DNA from: Alistipes senegalensis
Lineage (GTDB): Bacteria; Pseudomonadota; Gammaproteobacteria; Burkholderiales; Burkholderiaceae_D
Assembly: GCA_023664945.1 (NCBI GenBank)
Contig: JAMPER010000010.1
Span: forward strand, 1 to 36,985
Direction of reading: 5' to 3'
Length of the DNA stretch: 36,985 bases
The first letter of the stretch is position 1. Every line of letters begins with the position of its first letter. Below are positions 8,488 through 16,011 of this stretch, in pieces. The notes beneath the pieces are model-generated. The model saw nothing but the letters and a program-made list of their open reading frames with translations. It did not search any database and was not told the DNA's origin. Both the position numbers and the translations under genes were made by a program.

Positions 8488-8528
8488 TTCTGTTGCCGGC
8501 CGATTGTGACGGGGAGCAAAAGGGAATT

Positions 8529-9155
8529 ATGTTTGGACGTTTCATGCCCGCGGACGGGAAATTTTTTGATCTGTTTAACCAGCATGCAGAACTGTGTGTC
8601 AAGGGCGCCCGTGAGCTGGTTGACCTGATGACCCATTTTGATAATCTGGAACGCCGTTTGCATGCTATCGAGGCAGTTGAAAAGCAGGCGGACAAGGTGA
8701 CTTATACGACGGTGGGCGTTTTGCACAAGACGTTTATTACGCCATTGGATCGCGAGGATATTCACCGCCTGATTACAAAGATGGATGATGTGCTGGATAT
8801 GATGGAGGATGCCGCGCAAACGGTTTCTCTTTATGATATTCAGGTGATTACGCCGGAAGCCAGGCGTCTGGCCGAGCTGTGTTTGGCCTGTGCTGAAAAA
8901 GTGCAGGAAGCGGTTTCTCTTTTGCACAATATGAACCACTCCCGCCAGATACTGGAGATATGCGAGGAGGTTGACCGGCTGGAATCCGATGCGGACCATG
9001 TGATGCATGCGGCTTTGTCCAAGTTGTTCAGGGATGAGCCGGATGTCCGGAACCTGATCAAGTTAAAGGCGATGTATGAGTTTCTTGAGAATGTGACGGA
9101 TCTTTGTGAGGATGTCGCCAATATTATTGAGGGCATTGTTGTGGAGAATGCCTAG
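8529..9155 (+). CDS. DUF47 / PhoU-like phosphate transport regulator
   Basis: This 208-residue helical protein of the DUF47 (TIGR00153, PhoU-related) family typically partners a low-affinity phosphate transporter. The start at 8529 is supported by AAAAGGGA just upstream. A start at 8493 is in frame but lacks such a site. The sequence opens MFGRFMPADGKFFDLFNQHA and continues as amphipathic helices with paired acidic residues (for example DREDIHRLITKMDDVLDMMEDA), the metal-binding pattern expected for PhoU relatives. The pit gene follows after 91 bases, so the two are probably one operon in which this protein modulates Pit. Confidence 0.9.
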   Translation: MFGRFMPADGKFFDLFNQHAELCVKGARELVDLMTHFDNLERRLHAIEAVEKQADKVTYTTVGVLHKTFITPLDREDIHRLITKMDDVLDMMEDAAQTVSLYDIQVITPEARRLAELCLACAEKVQEAVSLLHNMNHSRQILEICEEVDRLESDADHVMHAALSKLFRDEPDVRNLIKLKAMYEFLENVTDLCEDVANIIEGIVVENA

Positions 9156-9246
9156 GTTTCGCCTGGCTTGGGGTGATCGGGTTTCCCGGCGGGGTTTTTC
9201 TTTTCTCGGTTTTTGCAGGCACACTGATTTTTATTGACGGAAACGC

Positions 9247-10254
9247 ATGCCAACTTATCACATCAGTATTTATGTCCTGATTTTTCTGGTTGCCCTGGCC
9301 TTGCTTTTTGATTTCATGAACGGATTTCATGATGCGGCCAATGCGATTGCCACGGTGGTTTCCACGGGGGTGCTCAAGCCGCAGACAGCCGTGGCGATGG
9401 CGGCTTTTTCAAATTGCGTGGCTATTTTTGTATTTGACCTGCATGTGGCCACGACTGTCGGGAAAGGGATGGTGGATCCCGGGATCATTGACCATTATGT
9501 TGTTTTTGGCGCGTTGGCAGGTGCGATTGGCTGGAATGTGATTACCTGGTTTTATGGTATTCCTTCTTCTTCGTCCCATGCCCTGATCGGCGGGTTGATT
9601 GGCTCGGCGGTTGCCAAGGCGGGAACCGGCACGCTGATTGCTTCGGGCTTGCTCAAGACGATTGCCTTTATTGTGGTTTCCCCGTTTCTCGGGTTTATGC
9701 TGGGTTCGATGATGATGTTGTTGGTCTCCTGGATTTTTGTCAATTCGCCAGCGCGCAAGGTTGACAAGTGGTTTCGCCGCTTCCAGCTGTTTTCTGCCTC
9801 GCTTTACAGCCTGGGGCATGGCGGCAATGATGCGCAAAAGACGATGGGGATTATCTGGATGCTCCTGATTGCGGCTGGAACCACTTCGGCTGATGAAAGG
9901 CTGCCCCTGTGGGTGGTGATCTGTTGTTATACCGCTATCAGCGTGGGGACGCTTTTTGGCGGGTGGCGTATTGTGAAGACGATGGGGCAGAAAATTACCA
10001 AGCTGAAACCGGTCGGCGGTTTTTGTGCGGAAATGGGCGGCTCAATGACGCTGTTTTTGGCCTCGATGCTGGGTATTCCGGTTTCTACTACCCATACGAT
10101 TACGGGAGCGATTGTCGGCGTGGGGTCTTCCAGGAGGGTTTCTGCCGTTCGCTGGGGGGTTGCCGGAAATATTGTCTGGGCGTGGATTCTCACGATTCCG
10201 GCATCTGCTTTTATTGCTGCTGTTGCCTGGTGGATTGGTACGCTGATTCTCTGA
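9247..10254 (+). CDS. pit: Inorganic phosphate transporter, PiT family
   Basis: This is a low-affinity phosphate (metal-phosphate) symporter of the inner membrane. The 335 residues form many membrane helices. The two inverted family repeats are visible: GFHDAANAIATVVSTG near residues 29-44, and GHGGNDAQKTMGII in the second half, followed by PVSTTHTITGAIVGVG. It pairs with the upstream DUF47 gene. The shorter length compared with E. coli PitA (499) is normal for the DUF47-associated type. Its last 44 bases overlap the end of the convergent DUF475 gene. Confidence 0.95.
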   Translation: MPTYHISIYVLIFLVALALLFDFMNGFHDAANAIATVVSTGVLKPQTAVAMAAFSNCVAIFVFDLHVATTVGKGMVDPGIIDHYVVFGALAGAIGWNVITWFYGIPSSSSHALIGGLIGSAVAKAGTGTLIASGLLKTIAFIVVSPFLGFMLGSMMMLLVSWIFVNSPARKVDKWFRRFQLFSASLYSLGHGGNDAQKTMGIIWMLLIAAGTTSADERLPLWVVICCYTAISVGTLFGGWRIVKTMGQKITKLKPVGGFCAEMGGSMTLFLASMLGIPVSTTHTITGAIVGVGSSRRVSAVRWGVAGNIVWAWILTIPASAFIAAVAWWIGTLIL

Positions 10255-11272
10255 TTTGTTTTTCGCGCCGGTTGGTTGCAATGGAGCTGGCCAGGGCAGC
10301 GATGATGAGGAAAGCGCCCAGCAGGCCGGTGACGGCTTCGGGAATGGACAGGTTGACGCCGAGCATCATCAGTATGGCCAGTGTGCCGATGGCCCAGAAT
10401 GCGCCGTGTTCAAGGTAGCGATAATGGGTCAGCGTATGTTTTTCCACCAGAAGAAGCGTGAAGCTCCGGACGAACAGGGCGCCGGTTCCCAGGCCCATGG
10501 CGATAATGAAAAGGTTGTCTGTGAGGGCAAAAGCGCCCAAAACGCCGTCAAATGAAAAGCTGGCATCAATCAGTTCCAGATAAAGAAATCCGCCTATTCC
10601 CTGTTTGACGATGTGTTGTGCGGCAGCAGGATTTCCCGGACTCAGCAGCGAGGCCATGCCTTTTGTCAGGATGAAGGTAATGACGCCCCAGACACCGGCC
10701 AGGAGGAATTCATGACGCTCGGCAACAGGCAGAAGGCAAGAGGCGGCGATAACAACGAGCAGGGCAAGGGCAGCGTCAACAGCTTCCATTTTTCCCAGTT
10801 TTGCCAGCGGTTTTTCAATGTGAGGCAGCCAGTGTTCTGTTTTATGCCGGGTGATAAAAAAGCTGGACCACACCATCAGCAGGAAGGCGCCGCCGAATGC
10901 CGCGATCTGGTGATGTGCCGAAGACATGATTCTGGCATAGGTATCGGGCTGGTAAATGGCGAGTTCAAGTGCATGAAGCGGCCCGATATGGCCGATTATG
11001 CCGACAATCAGCAGCGGAAAGACTAGCCGCATGATAAAGACGGCAACCAGGATGCCCCACAGCAGAAAGCGTTTCCGCCATTTTTCATCCCAATGATGGA
11101 GAATCCCGGCATTGACGACGGCATTGTCACAGGAAAGCGCGACTTCAAGGGCTGTCAGGAAAGTAACGGTTAAAGTGGCGCTGATGCCGCCCAGGCAGTA
11201 AGCGCCGATGATGGATAGAAGGCAGGCAATGAAGGAGCCGGTGAAGCAGGAGAGGGAAGATTTCATTGCCAT
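10211..11272 (-). CDS. DUF475 family integral membrane protein (TerC-like)
   Basis: This is a 353-residue membrane protein with about nine hydrophobic segments, matching the DUF475 family, which is related to TerC. The conserved acidic/asparagine motifs inside membrane helices are present: ALEVALSCDNAVVNAG near residue 45 and LELIDASFSFDGVLGAFA in the second half. TerC-type proteins are linked to metal-ion export or resistance, but the role of DUF475 itself is not established. The 3' end overlaps the end of pit by 44 bp on the opposite strand. Upstream lies the HPF-family gene, 82 bases away on the same strand, so they may share a transcript. Confidence 0.87.
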   Translation of the reverse strand: MAMKSSLSCFTGSFIACLLSIIGAYCLGGISATLTVTFLTALEVALSCDNAVVNAGILHHWDEKWRKRFLLWGILVAVFIMRLVFPLLIVGIIGHIGPLHALELAIYQPDTYARIMSSAHHQIAAFGGAFLLMVWSSFFITRHKTEHWLPHIEKPLAKLGKMEAVDAALALLVVIAASCLLPVAERHEFLLAGVWGVITFILTKGMASLLSPGNPAAAQHIVKQGIGGFLYLELIDASFSFDGVLGAFALTDNLFIIAMGLGTGALFVRSFTLLLVEKHTLTHYRYLEHGAFWAIGTLAILMMLGVNLSIPEAVTGLLGAFLIIAALASSIATNRREKQIRESAYQSTRQQQQ

Positions 11273-11354
11273 TCCTTGTCATGAAACAGGTATTGCCCTG
11301 ATTTGAGTGATGCCTGCAAGCGTCAACCGGCAGTAAAGAAAAGGGAATACGGTT

Positions 11355-11711
11355 TCAGGTTGCCAGAAAAGATTTCTTGATATAAAGCGGCATGGTGACA
11401 TGCGGTATGGATTTGGCTTTTGAGACAACACGGCCAATGACTTTGGATACCCGGTTTGCCGCCATATCAACTGCGCTGGTAATGTCGGCGGCCAGGCCGG
11501 TTACCACAATAGGCGATGTTCCCGGCAGGCTGATACGAATAAGGCAGCGTTTGTCCCTGCCGCTGCGGGAGCTGTTCAGGTCGGTTAAGCGGATGGTAAT
11601 GTCTGCGATGCGGTCTTGCGTATGGGCCAGCATGGTATCCAGGCGTTTTGCAATATGGTTTTTCAGCGTTTCGCTGGCTTTGATTCCTTTGGCGATGATG
11701 GTTGGCGTCAT
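11355..11711 (-). CDS. Ribosome-associated HPF/RaiA family protein
   Basis: This 118-residue protein of the hibernation-promoting factor / RaiA (sigma-54 modulation) fold is expected to bind the 30S decoding centre in resting or stressed cells. Family-like features are the KGIKASETLKNHIAKRL helix, the strand ADITIRLTDLN, and the basic DKRCLIRISLP followed by the second helix SAVDMAANRVSKVIGR. An excellent ribosome site (AGGAGA) precedes the ATG. The classical hpf gene usually sits beside rpoN, so this may be an additional family member. It is divergent from the nhaR-like gene, sharing a 93-bp AT-rich promoter region. Confidence 0.8.
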   Translation of the reverse strand: MTPTIIAKGIKASETLKNHIAKRLDTMLAHTQDRIADITIRLTDLNSSRSGRDKRCLIRISLPGTSPIVVTGLAADITSAVDMAANRVSKVIGRVVSKAKSIPHVTMPLYIKKSFLAT

Positions 11712-11777
11712 ATCGTTCTCCTGCCTTTTTGAGCTTATTTTAATGGATAGCTTCTTATCGAAAAAGGGAAGATAATC

Positions 11778-11787
11778 GTAATATTAC
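11778..11787. promoter_or_regulatory. Palindrome in the nhaR/HPF divergent region
   Basis: GTAATATTAC is a perfect 10-bp palindrome located 18-27 bases upstream of the NhaR-like start codon, in the AT-rich spacer between the two divergent genes. LysR-type regulators commonly repress their own gene from such a site, so it is a candidate operator. It could equally be part of the nhaR -10 region, since TAATAT lies within it. Confidence 0.3.
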
Positions 11788-11804
11788 TTCGAAAAAATAG
11801 AACA

Positions 11805-12752
11805 ATGAATGGATTACCCCTGAATTTTCGTCATCTTTATTATTTTTGGGTGGTTGCCAAGGAGGGCGGGATTACCCGGGCTGCCAGGCGGCTGGGGGTG
11901 GCGGTGCAGACGATTAGTGTGCAGCTGGCGTTACTGGAAAAGACGGTGGGGAAAAATTTGTTTGCGCCGCAGGGACGCCGGATTGTTTTGACGGAGGCTG
12001 GCCGCCTGGCGCTGGGTTATGCCGACCGGATTTTTATGCTGGGGGAGCAGTTACAGGAAGCGCTGGCGGAAGAGGATGCGGCTTTGGGGATGCGCTTGAC
12101 GGTAGGGATATCTGATTCGCTGCCCAAGCTGGTTGCCTACCGTTTGCTTGAAACGGCATTACGGATGCCGCAGCGGGTGAGAATGGTCTGTTATGAAGGG
12201 GAATTTGAGGCGCTTTTGGCCGATCTGGCGCTGCACAGGCTGGATGTGGTATTGACGGACCGGCCGGTCAGCACCACATCCAGCCTGCGGGTGTTCAGCC
12301 ATGAGCTGGGGCATTGCCGGATTGGCTTTTTTGGCACGGCAGCGCTGGCAGAAGCGCTCAGGCCGGATTTCCCTGCCAGTTTGCATGGCGCGCCGGTATT
12401 GCTGCCGACCAGAAACAATACGTTGCGCAGCCGTCTTGACCGGTGGTTCGAGGCGAATGGTGTGCGGCCCAATATTGCCGGGGAATTTGAGGACAGTGCG
12501 CTTTTGGCGACTTTCGGGCGCAGCGGCCTGGGTATTTTCCCTGCGCCGGTGGTGCTTGCCACAGATATCATGGCGCAGTTTCATGCGTCTCTGGTGGGGC
12601 ATTTGCTGGATGTGAGCGAGTATTATTATGCTGTTTCAGCAGAAATGAAGATTCGGCATCCGGTTGTGGAGGCAGTTTTATCCGCTTCCCATGCAGATAT
12701 TTTCGGCCAGGGGTGGGAAAAAGGCGTCAGGGCAGGCGGTTTGCCAGGGTAA
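11805..12752 (+). CDS. nhaR: LysR-type regulator, NhaR-like
   Basis: This 315-residue LysR-type regulator resembles E. coli NhaR, the Na+-responsive activator of nhaA. The N-terminal winged helix has the NhaR-like opening NFRHLYYFWVVAKEGGITRAA, then QTISVQLALLEKTVGKNLF and the wing GRRIVLTEAG. In the effector domain, GISDSLPKLVAYRLLETAL, DVVLTDRPV and GEFEDSALLATFGR parallel the E. coli protein. The closest possible target in the window is the putative antiporter at 5687-6952, although that is not adjacent. The 3' end overlaps rsmA by 26 bp on the opposite strand. Confidence 0.85.
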   Translation: MNGLPLNFRHLYYFWVVAKEGGITRAARRLGVAVQTISVQLALLEKTVGKNLFAPQGRRIVLTEAGRLALGYADRIFMLGEQLQEALAEEDAALGMRLTVGISDSLPKLVAYRLLETALRMPQRVRMVCYEGEFEALLADLALHRLDVVLTDRPVSTTSSLRVFSHELGHCRIGFFGTAALAEALRPDFPASLHGAPVLLPTRNNTLRSRLDRWFEANGVRPNIAGEFEDSALLATFGRSGLGIFPAPVVLATDIMAQFHASLVGHLLDVSEYYYAVSAEMKIRHPVVEAVLSASHADIFGQGWEKGVRAGGLPG

Positions 12753-13497
12753 TGAATTGCTCGTACGGAATGTCTTCCGGGCGTTTTCCCGGATCAATGC
12801 CTGCGTCAATCAGGTCGTTTTCGCCGAACAGGGGGGCCAGTGTGTTGCGAAGGATTTTCCTGCGTTGCGAGAAGGCTTGCGTGACGGTTTTTTCCAGTTT
12901 TGCCTTGTCGCAGGAGACAGGGTTGCTGCGGGGTATCATGCGGATAACGGCAGAATCCACTTCCGGCGGCGGCGAGAAGGCGGAAGGCGGTACGTCGAAC
13001 AGTTTTTCCATGTGGTATTGCCATTGCAGCATGACGGACAGGCGGCCGTAGGTGCGGCTGCCAGGCTGGGCGGCCATTCGTTCTACTACTTCTTTTTGCA
13101 GCATGAAATGTTGATCGGCGACTTGCGGGGAGAATGCCATCAGGTGAAAGAGAAGCGGTGTGGAGATGTTGTAGGGAAGGTTGCCAGCAACCCGTATTTT
13201 CCGGCCGGTTTCATCTGTGACGGCAGCAAAGTCAAATTGCAGGGCGTCTCCCTGGTGGATCAGCAGTTTGTCTGAAGGCCAGGTTTTTCCAAGGTGTTGG
13301 GCGAGGTCGCGATCCAGTTCTATGACGTGCAGGAAGGGCAGGTGATTTAATAGCAGACGGGTCATGGCGCCCAGCCCGGGGCCGATTTCAATCATGAGAT
13401 CGGTTTTTTGGGGGGAAATGGCGGCAATGATGGCGTCAAGGACGGAAGCGTCTTTCAGGAAATGCTGGCCAAAACGTTTTCTGGGAATATGTTTCAT
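12727..13497 (-). CDS. rsmA: 16S rRNA (adenine1518/1519-N6) dimethyltransferase
   Basis: RsmA (KsgA) dimethylates two adjacent adenines in the 3' hairpin of 16S rRNA late in 30S assembly. The 256-residue protein starts [16 protein letters not shown], the usual N-terminus. The SAM site is [14 protein letters not shown], and the catalytic NLPYNIST motif and [11 protein letters not shown] follow. Its ATG overlaps the pdxA stop by 4 bp, and the order lptD-surA-pdxA-rsmA is the same as in E. coli. The end overlaps the convergent nhaR-like gene. Confidence 0.97.
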   Translation of the reverse strand: MKHIPRKRFGQHFLKDASVLDAIIAAISPQKTDLMIEIGPGLGAMTRLLLNHLPFLHVIELDRDLAQHLGKTWPSDKLLIHQGDALQFDFAAVTDETGRKIRVAGNLPYNISTPLLFHLMAFSPQVADQHFMLQKEVVERMAAQPGSRTYGRLSVMLQWQYHMEKLFDVPPSAFSPPPEVDSAVIRMIPRSNPVSCDKAKLEKTVTQAFSQRRKILRNTLAPLFGENDLIDAGIDPGKRPEDIPYEQFITLANRLP

Positions 13498-14549
13498 GCC
13501 GGTTTGTATTCTGTGGCGGTTGTGCGGGAAGCCATTTCTGCTGCGGTGAGGATGGCTTCTTTCATGCTGCCATGGTCGGCCAGTCCCGTGCCTTTTTCGG
13601 CAAGGTCCAGCGCGGTACCGTGGTCGGCAGAGGTACGGATGATGGGCAGCCCCAGGGTAATGTTAATGCCGCGCCCGAAGGTGGCGTATTTTAAAACAGG
13701 CAGCCCCTGGTCGTGGTACATGGCAAGGAAGCAGTCGGCCTGGCTGAGGTTGTGGGGCAAAAAGAGGGTATCGGCCGGGAAGGGCCCGCTTGCATGGATG
13801 CCCTGTTTTTGCGCAGCTTGAATTGCTGGGATAAGGGTTTCCTGCTCTTCTGTTCCCAGGTAGCCGTTTTCGCCGGCATGGGGGTTCAGCCCGCTGACCA
13901 GGATGCGAGGGGAAGGAATAGCGAATTTTTCCTGACATTCCCGGTGAAGGATGTGCAAGGTACGCAAAAGGGACGGGATGGTAATGGCGTCGGCAATTTT
14001 TCTGAGGGGAAGATGGGTGGTGGCAAGCGCAACGCGCAAAAAGGAGGCCGGCGCGTTGGGCGGCGTAATTTTCCCGGCCAGCATCATGACGACCTGGCCT
14101 GTTTTTGTTCTTTCTGCCAGATATTCTGTATGGCCGGTAAAGGGGATGCCGGCGGCATTGATGGCGCTTTTCTGGATGGGTGCGGTAGCAATGGCGTCAA
14201 GCTGCCCGGCTGTTGTGCCGCTGATGGCCAGATCCAGGCCTTTCAGAAGGGAAGGCGCGTTGGCCGGATCCGGATGGCCTGGCCTGACAGGATGCGTCAG
14301 CGGGCAATCCATGACAAGCAGGGTATTGGGCTCGCAAAGCTGGCGAACCCGGGGAAGATCCGCCTGGGTCAAGCGGCGCAGGACAATATCAGGGTTGATA
14401 TTGTCGGCCAGTTTGTTTAATAAGGGCCAGTCCCCAACAAGCAGGACAGAGACTTCGCGGCGTAATTCCCATGCTGCGCGCAAGGCAATTTCCGGTCCCA
14501 CGCCGGCGGGTTCACCCAGTGTGACGGCAATGACAGGAGGTTGCAGCAT
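13494..14549 (-). CDS. pdxA: 4-hydroxythreonine-4-phosphate dehydrogenase
   Basis: PdxA oxidises 4-phosphohydroxy-L-threonine in the DXP-dependent route to pyridoxal phosphate. I start at 14549 ([21 protein letters not shown]) because GGGAGA lies just upstream and the family N-terminus begins here. The open frame reaches back to 14645 inside surA. The product has 351 residues, compared with 329 in E. coli. Metal and substrate motifs are [25 protein letters not shown] and [12 protein letters not shown], which carry the conserved histidines. It lies 19 bases after surA and overlaps rsmA by 4 bp. Confidence 0.95.
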   Translation of the reverse strand: MLQPPVIAVTLGEPAGVGPEIALRAAWELRREVSVLLVGDWPLLNKLADNINPDIVLRRLTQADLPRVRQLCEPNTLLVMDCPLTHPVRPGHPDPANAPSLLKGLDLAISGTTAGQLDAIATAPIQKSAINAAGIPFTGHTEYLAERTKTGQVVMMLAGKITPPNAPASFLRVALATTHLPLRKIADAITIPSLLRTLHILHRECQEKFAIPSPRILVSGLNPHAGENGYLGTEEQETLIPAIQAAQKQGIHASGPFPADTLFLPHNLSQADCFLAMYHDQGLPVLKYATFGRGINITLGLPIIRTSADHGTALDLAEKGTGLADHGSMKEAILTAAEMASRTTATEYKPA

Positions 14550-14568
14550 CTTGTTTCTCCCGGCAGGA

Positions 14569-16011
14569 TTATTCTTCTTCGAGGCGGTATTCAACATAGG
14601 CACGGTCGCGCAGCTGGCGAAGCCATTCTTCGGTGGCTTCTTCAATCTTGCGTTCTTTTAATGCCTGTTTGGCGGCCATGCGCTTTCTTTCCATGGAGGC
14701 ATCTTCGGTTTTCCGTTCCAGGACTTCAATTAGGTGGAAACCGAACTGGGTTTCTACGGGGTCGCTGATTTCGCCGGGTTGCAGCGACATCAGTGTTTTT
14801 TCAAATTCCGGCACGGTGTCGCCGGGATAAATCCAGCCAAGATCGCCTCCTTTGCTGGCGGAAGTGTCATTGGAGTACAGGCGGGCCAGTTCTTCGAAGG
14901 TTGCCGCCTTGTTGACCAGCCGTTCCTTGAGTTCCAGCAGTTTGTGGCGTGCCTCGTCGGCAGAAACCAGCTGGTTGACTTTGATGAGGATATGGCGGGC
15001 GTGGATTTGCTGGATGGGGCCGGCGGCGGCAGGCTTGTCATTGGCCGGCGCAACCGGTTCCTGTTTCGGGCGTCGTTTATCGAGTACTTTCAGGATATGA
15101 AAGCCGTTGGCGCTTTTGAGGATGCCGGTTGTTTCGCCCGGTTTCAGGCTGGAGACAGCTTCAACAAAGAGGGATGGCAGGCGGTCCAGGCTGCGCCAGC
15201 CCATATCTCCGCCATTTAGGCCTTCGTCGCCATCGGAGTAGGTTGCCGCATTTTGCTGGAAGTTGCCGCCGGCTTTCAGGTTGGCAAGGACATGTTCCGC
15301 GCGGCTGCGGCGGCCTGCAATTTGCTCGGGGGAGGCATTTTCGGGAATGCGGATGAGGATGTGGCCCAGCCTGATTTCTTCGCCTGATTGTACAGCCTGT
15401 GCGGTTGCCGGATTGGCTTGCTGCATGCCGAGCAGGTGATCGACTTCCGAATCGCTGATTTCGATTTTGCTGACGACTTCTATATCCCTTAATCGCTGGC
15501 GGGTAATGTCGTTTCGGACAGATTCGCGGAAGGCGGCCAGGGAGGTGCCGTCTTTTTCCAGCTGTTTTTCGAATTGCTCCATGTTCATGTGGTTTTGTTC
15601 GGCGATAATGGCGATCATGGCGCCAAGCTGCCTGTCGTCAACATCAATACCCCGCTCTTTTGCCATCTGGAGCTGGACGCTTTCCACGATCATGTGTTCC
15701 AGTACCTGGCGTTCCAGTTCCGCGCGCGGGGGCTGGACACCCTGTTGTTTTAATCTGGCTTCAATGATCGCTGCCCGGTCGTTGAGTTCTCTTCGGGTAA
15801 TGACATCGCTGTTGACAACCACGACGATGGTATCCACTTTGACTTGCGGCGCTGCCGGTTGTGCGGGAACGGGCTGGGCGTGGCAGAGGCTGCCGGCCAG
15901 TATGAAAAGGGCGGCGGGCAGGCTTCGCAGGCAGGCATGAAGCCGCCGCGAAGACAGAAACCGGACGGGGCTGAAGCGGGAAAAAAAAGGAAGTGTCATT
16001 TTATTCATCAT
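14569..16011 (-). CDS. surA: Periplasmic peptidyl-prolyl isomerase and outer-membrane protein chaperone
   Basis: SurA escorts unfolded outer-membrane proteins, including LptD, across the periplasm. The 480-residue precursor has a long basic signal peptide ending near LCHAQP. An N-terminal chaperone domain follows ([21 protein letters not shown]), then two parvulin domains with the typical [13 protein letters not shown] and [17 protein letters not shown], and a C-terminal helix. Its first codons overlap the end of lptD by 11 bp. ATGs at 16008 and 15999 are alternatives. It is longer than E. coli SurA (428), mainly from the leader and a Pro/Ala linker between the parvulin domains. Confidence 0.95.
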   Translation of the reverse strand: MMNKMTLPFFSRFSPVRFLSSRRLHACLRSLPAALFILAGSLCHAQPVPAQPAAPQVKVDTIVVVVNSDVITRRELNDRAAIIEARLKQQGVQPPRAELERQVLEHMIVESVQLQMAKERGIDVDDRQLGAMIAIIAEQNHMNMEQFEKQLEKDGTSLAAFRESVRNDITRQRLRDIEVVSKIEISDSEVDHLLGMQQANPATAQAVQSGEEIRLGHILIRIPENASPEQIAGRRSRAEHVLANLKAGGNFQQNAATYSDGDEGLNGGDMGWRSLDRLPSLFVEAVSSLKPGETTGILKSANGFHILKVLDKRRPKQEPVAPANDKPAAAGPIQQIHARHILIKVNQLVSADEARHKLLELKERLVNKAATFEELARLYSNDTSASKGGDLGWIYPGDTVPEFEKTLMSLQPGEISDPVETQFGFHLIEVLERKTEDASMERKRMAAKQALKERKIEEATEEWLRQLRDRAYVEYRLEEE

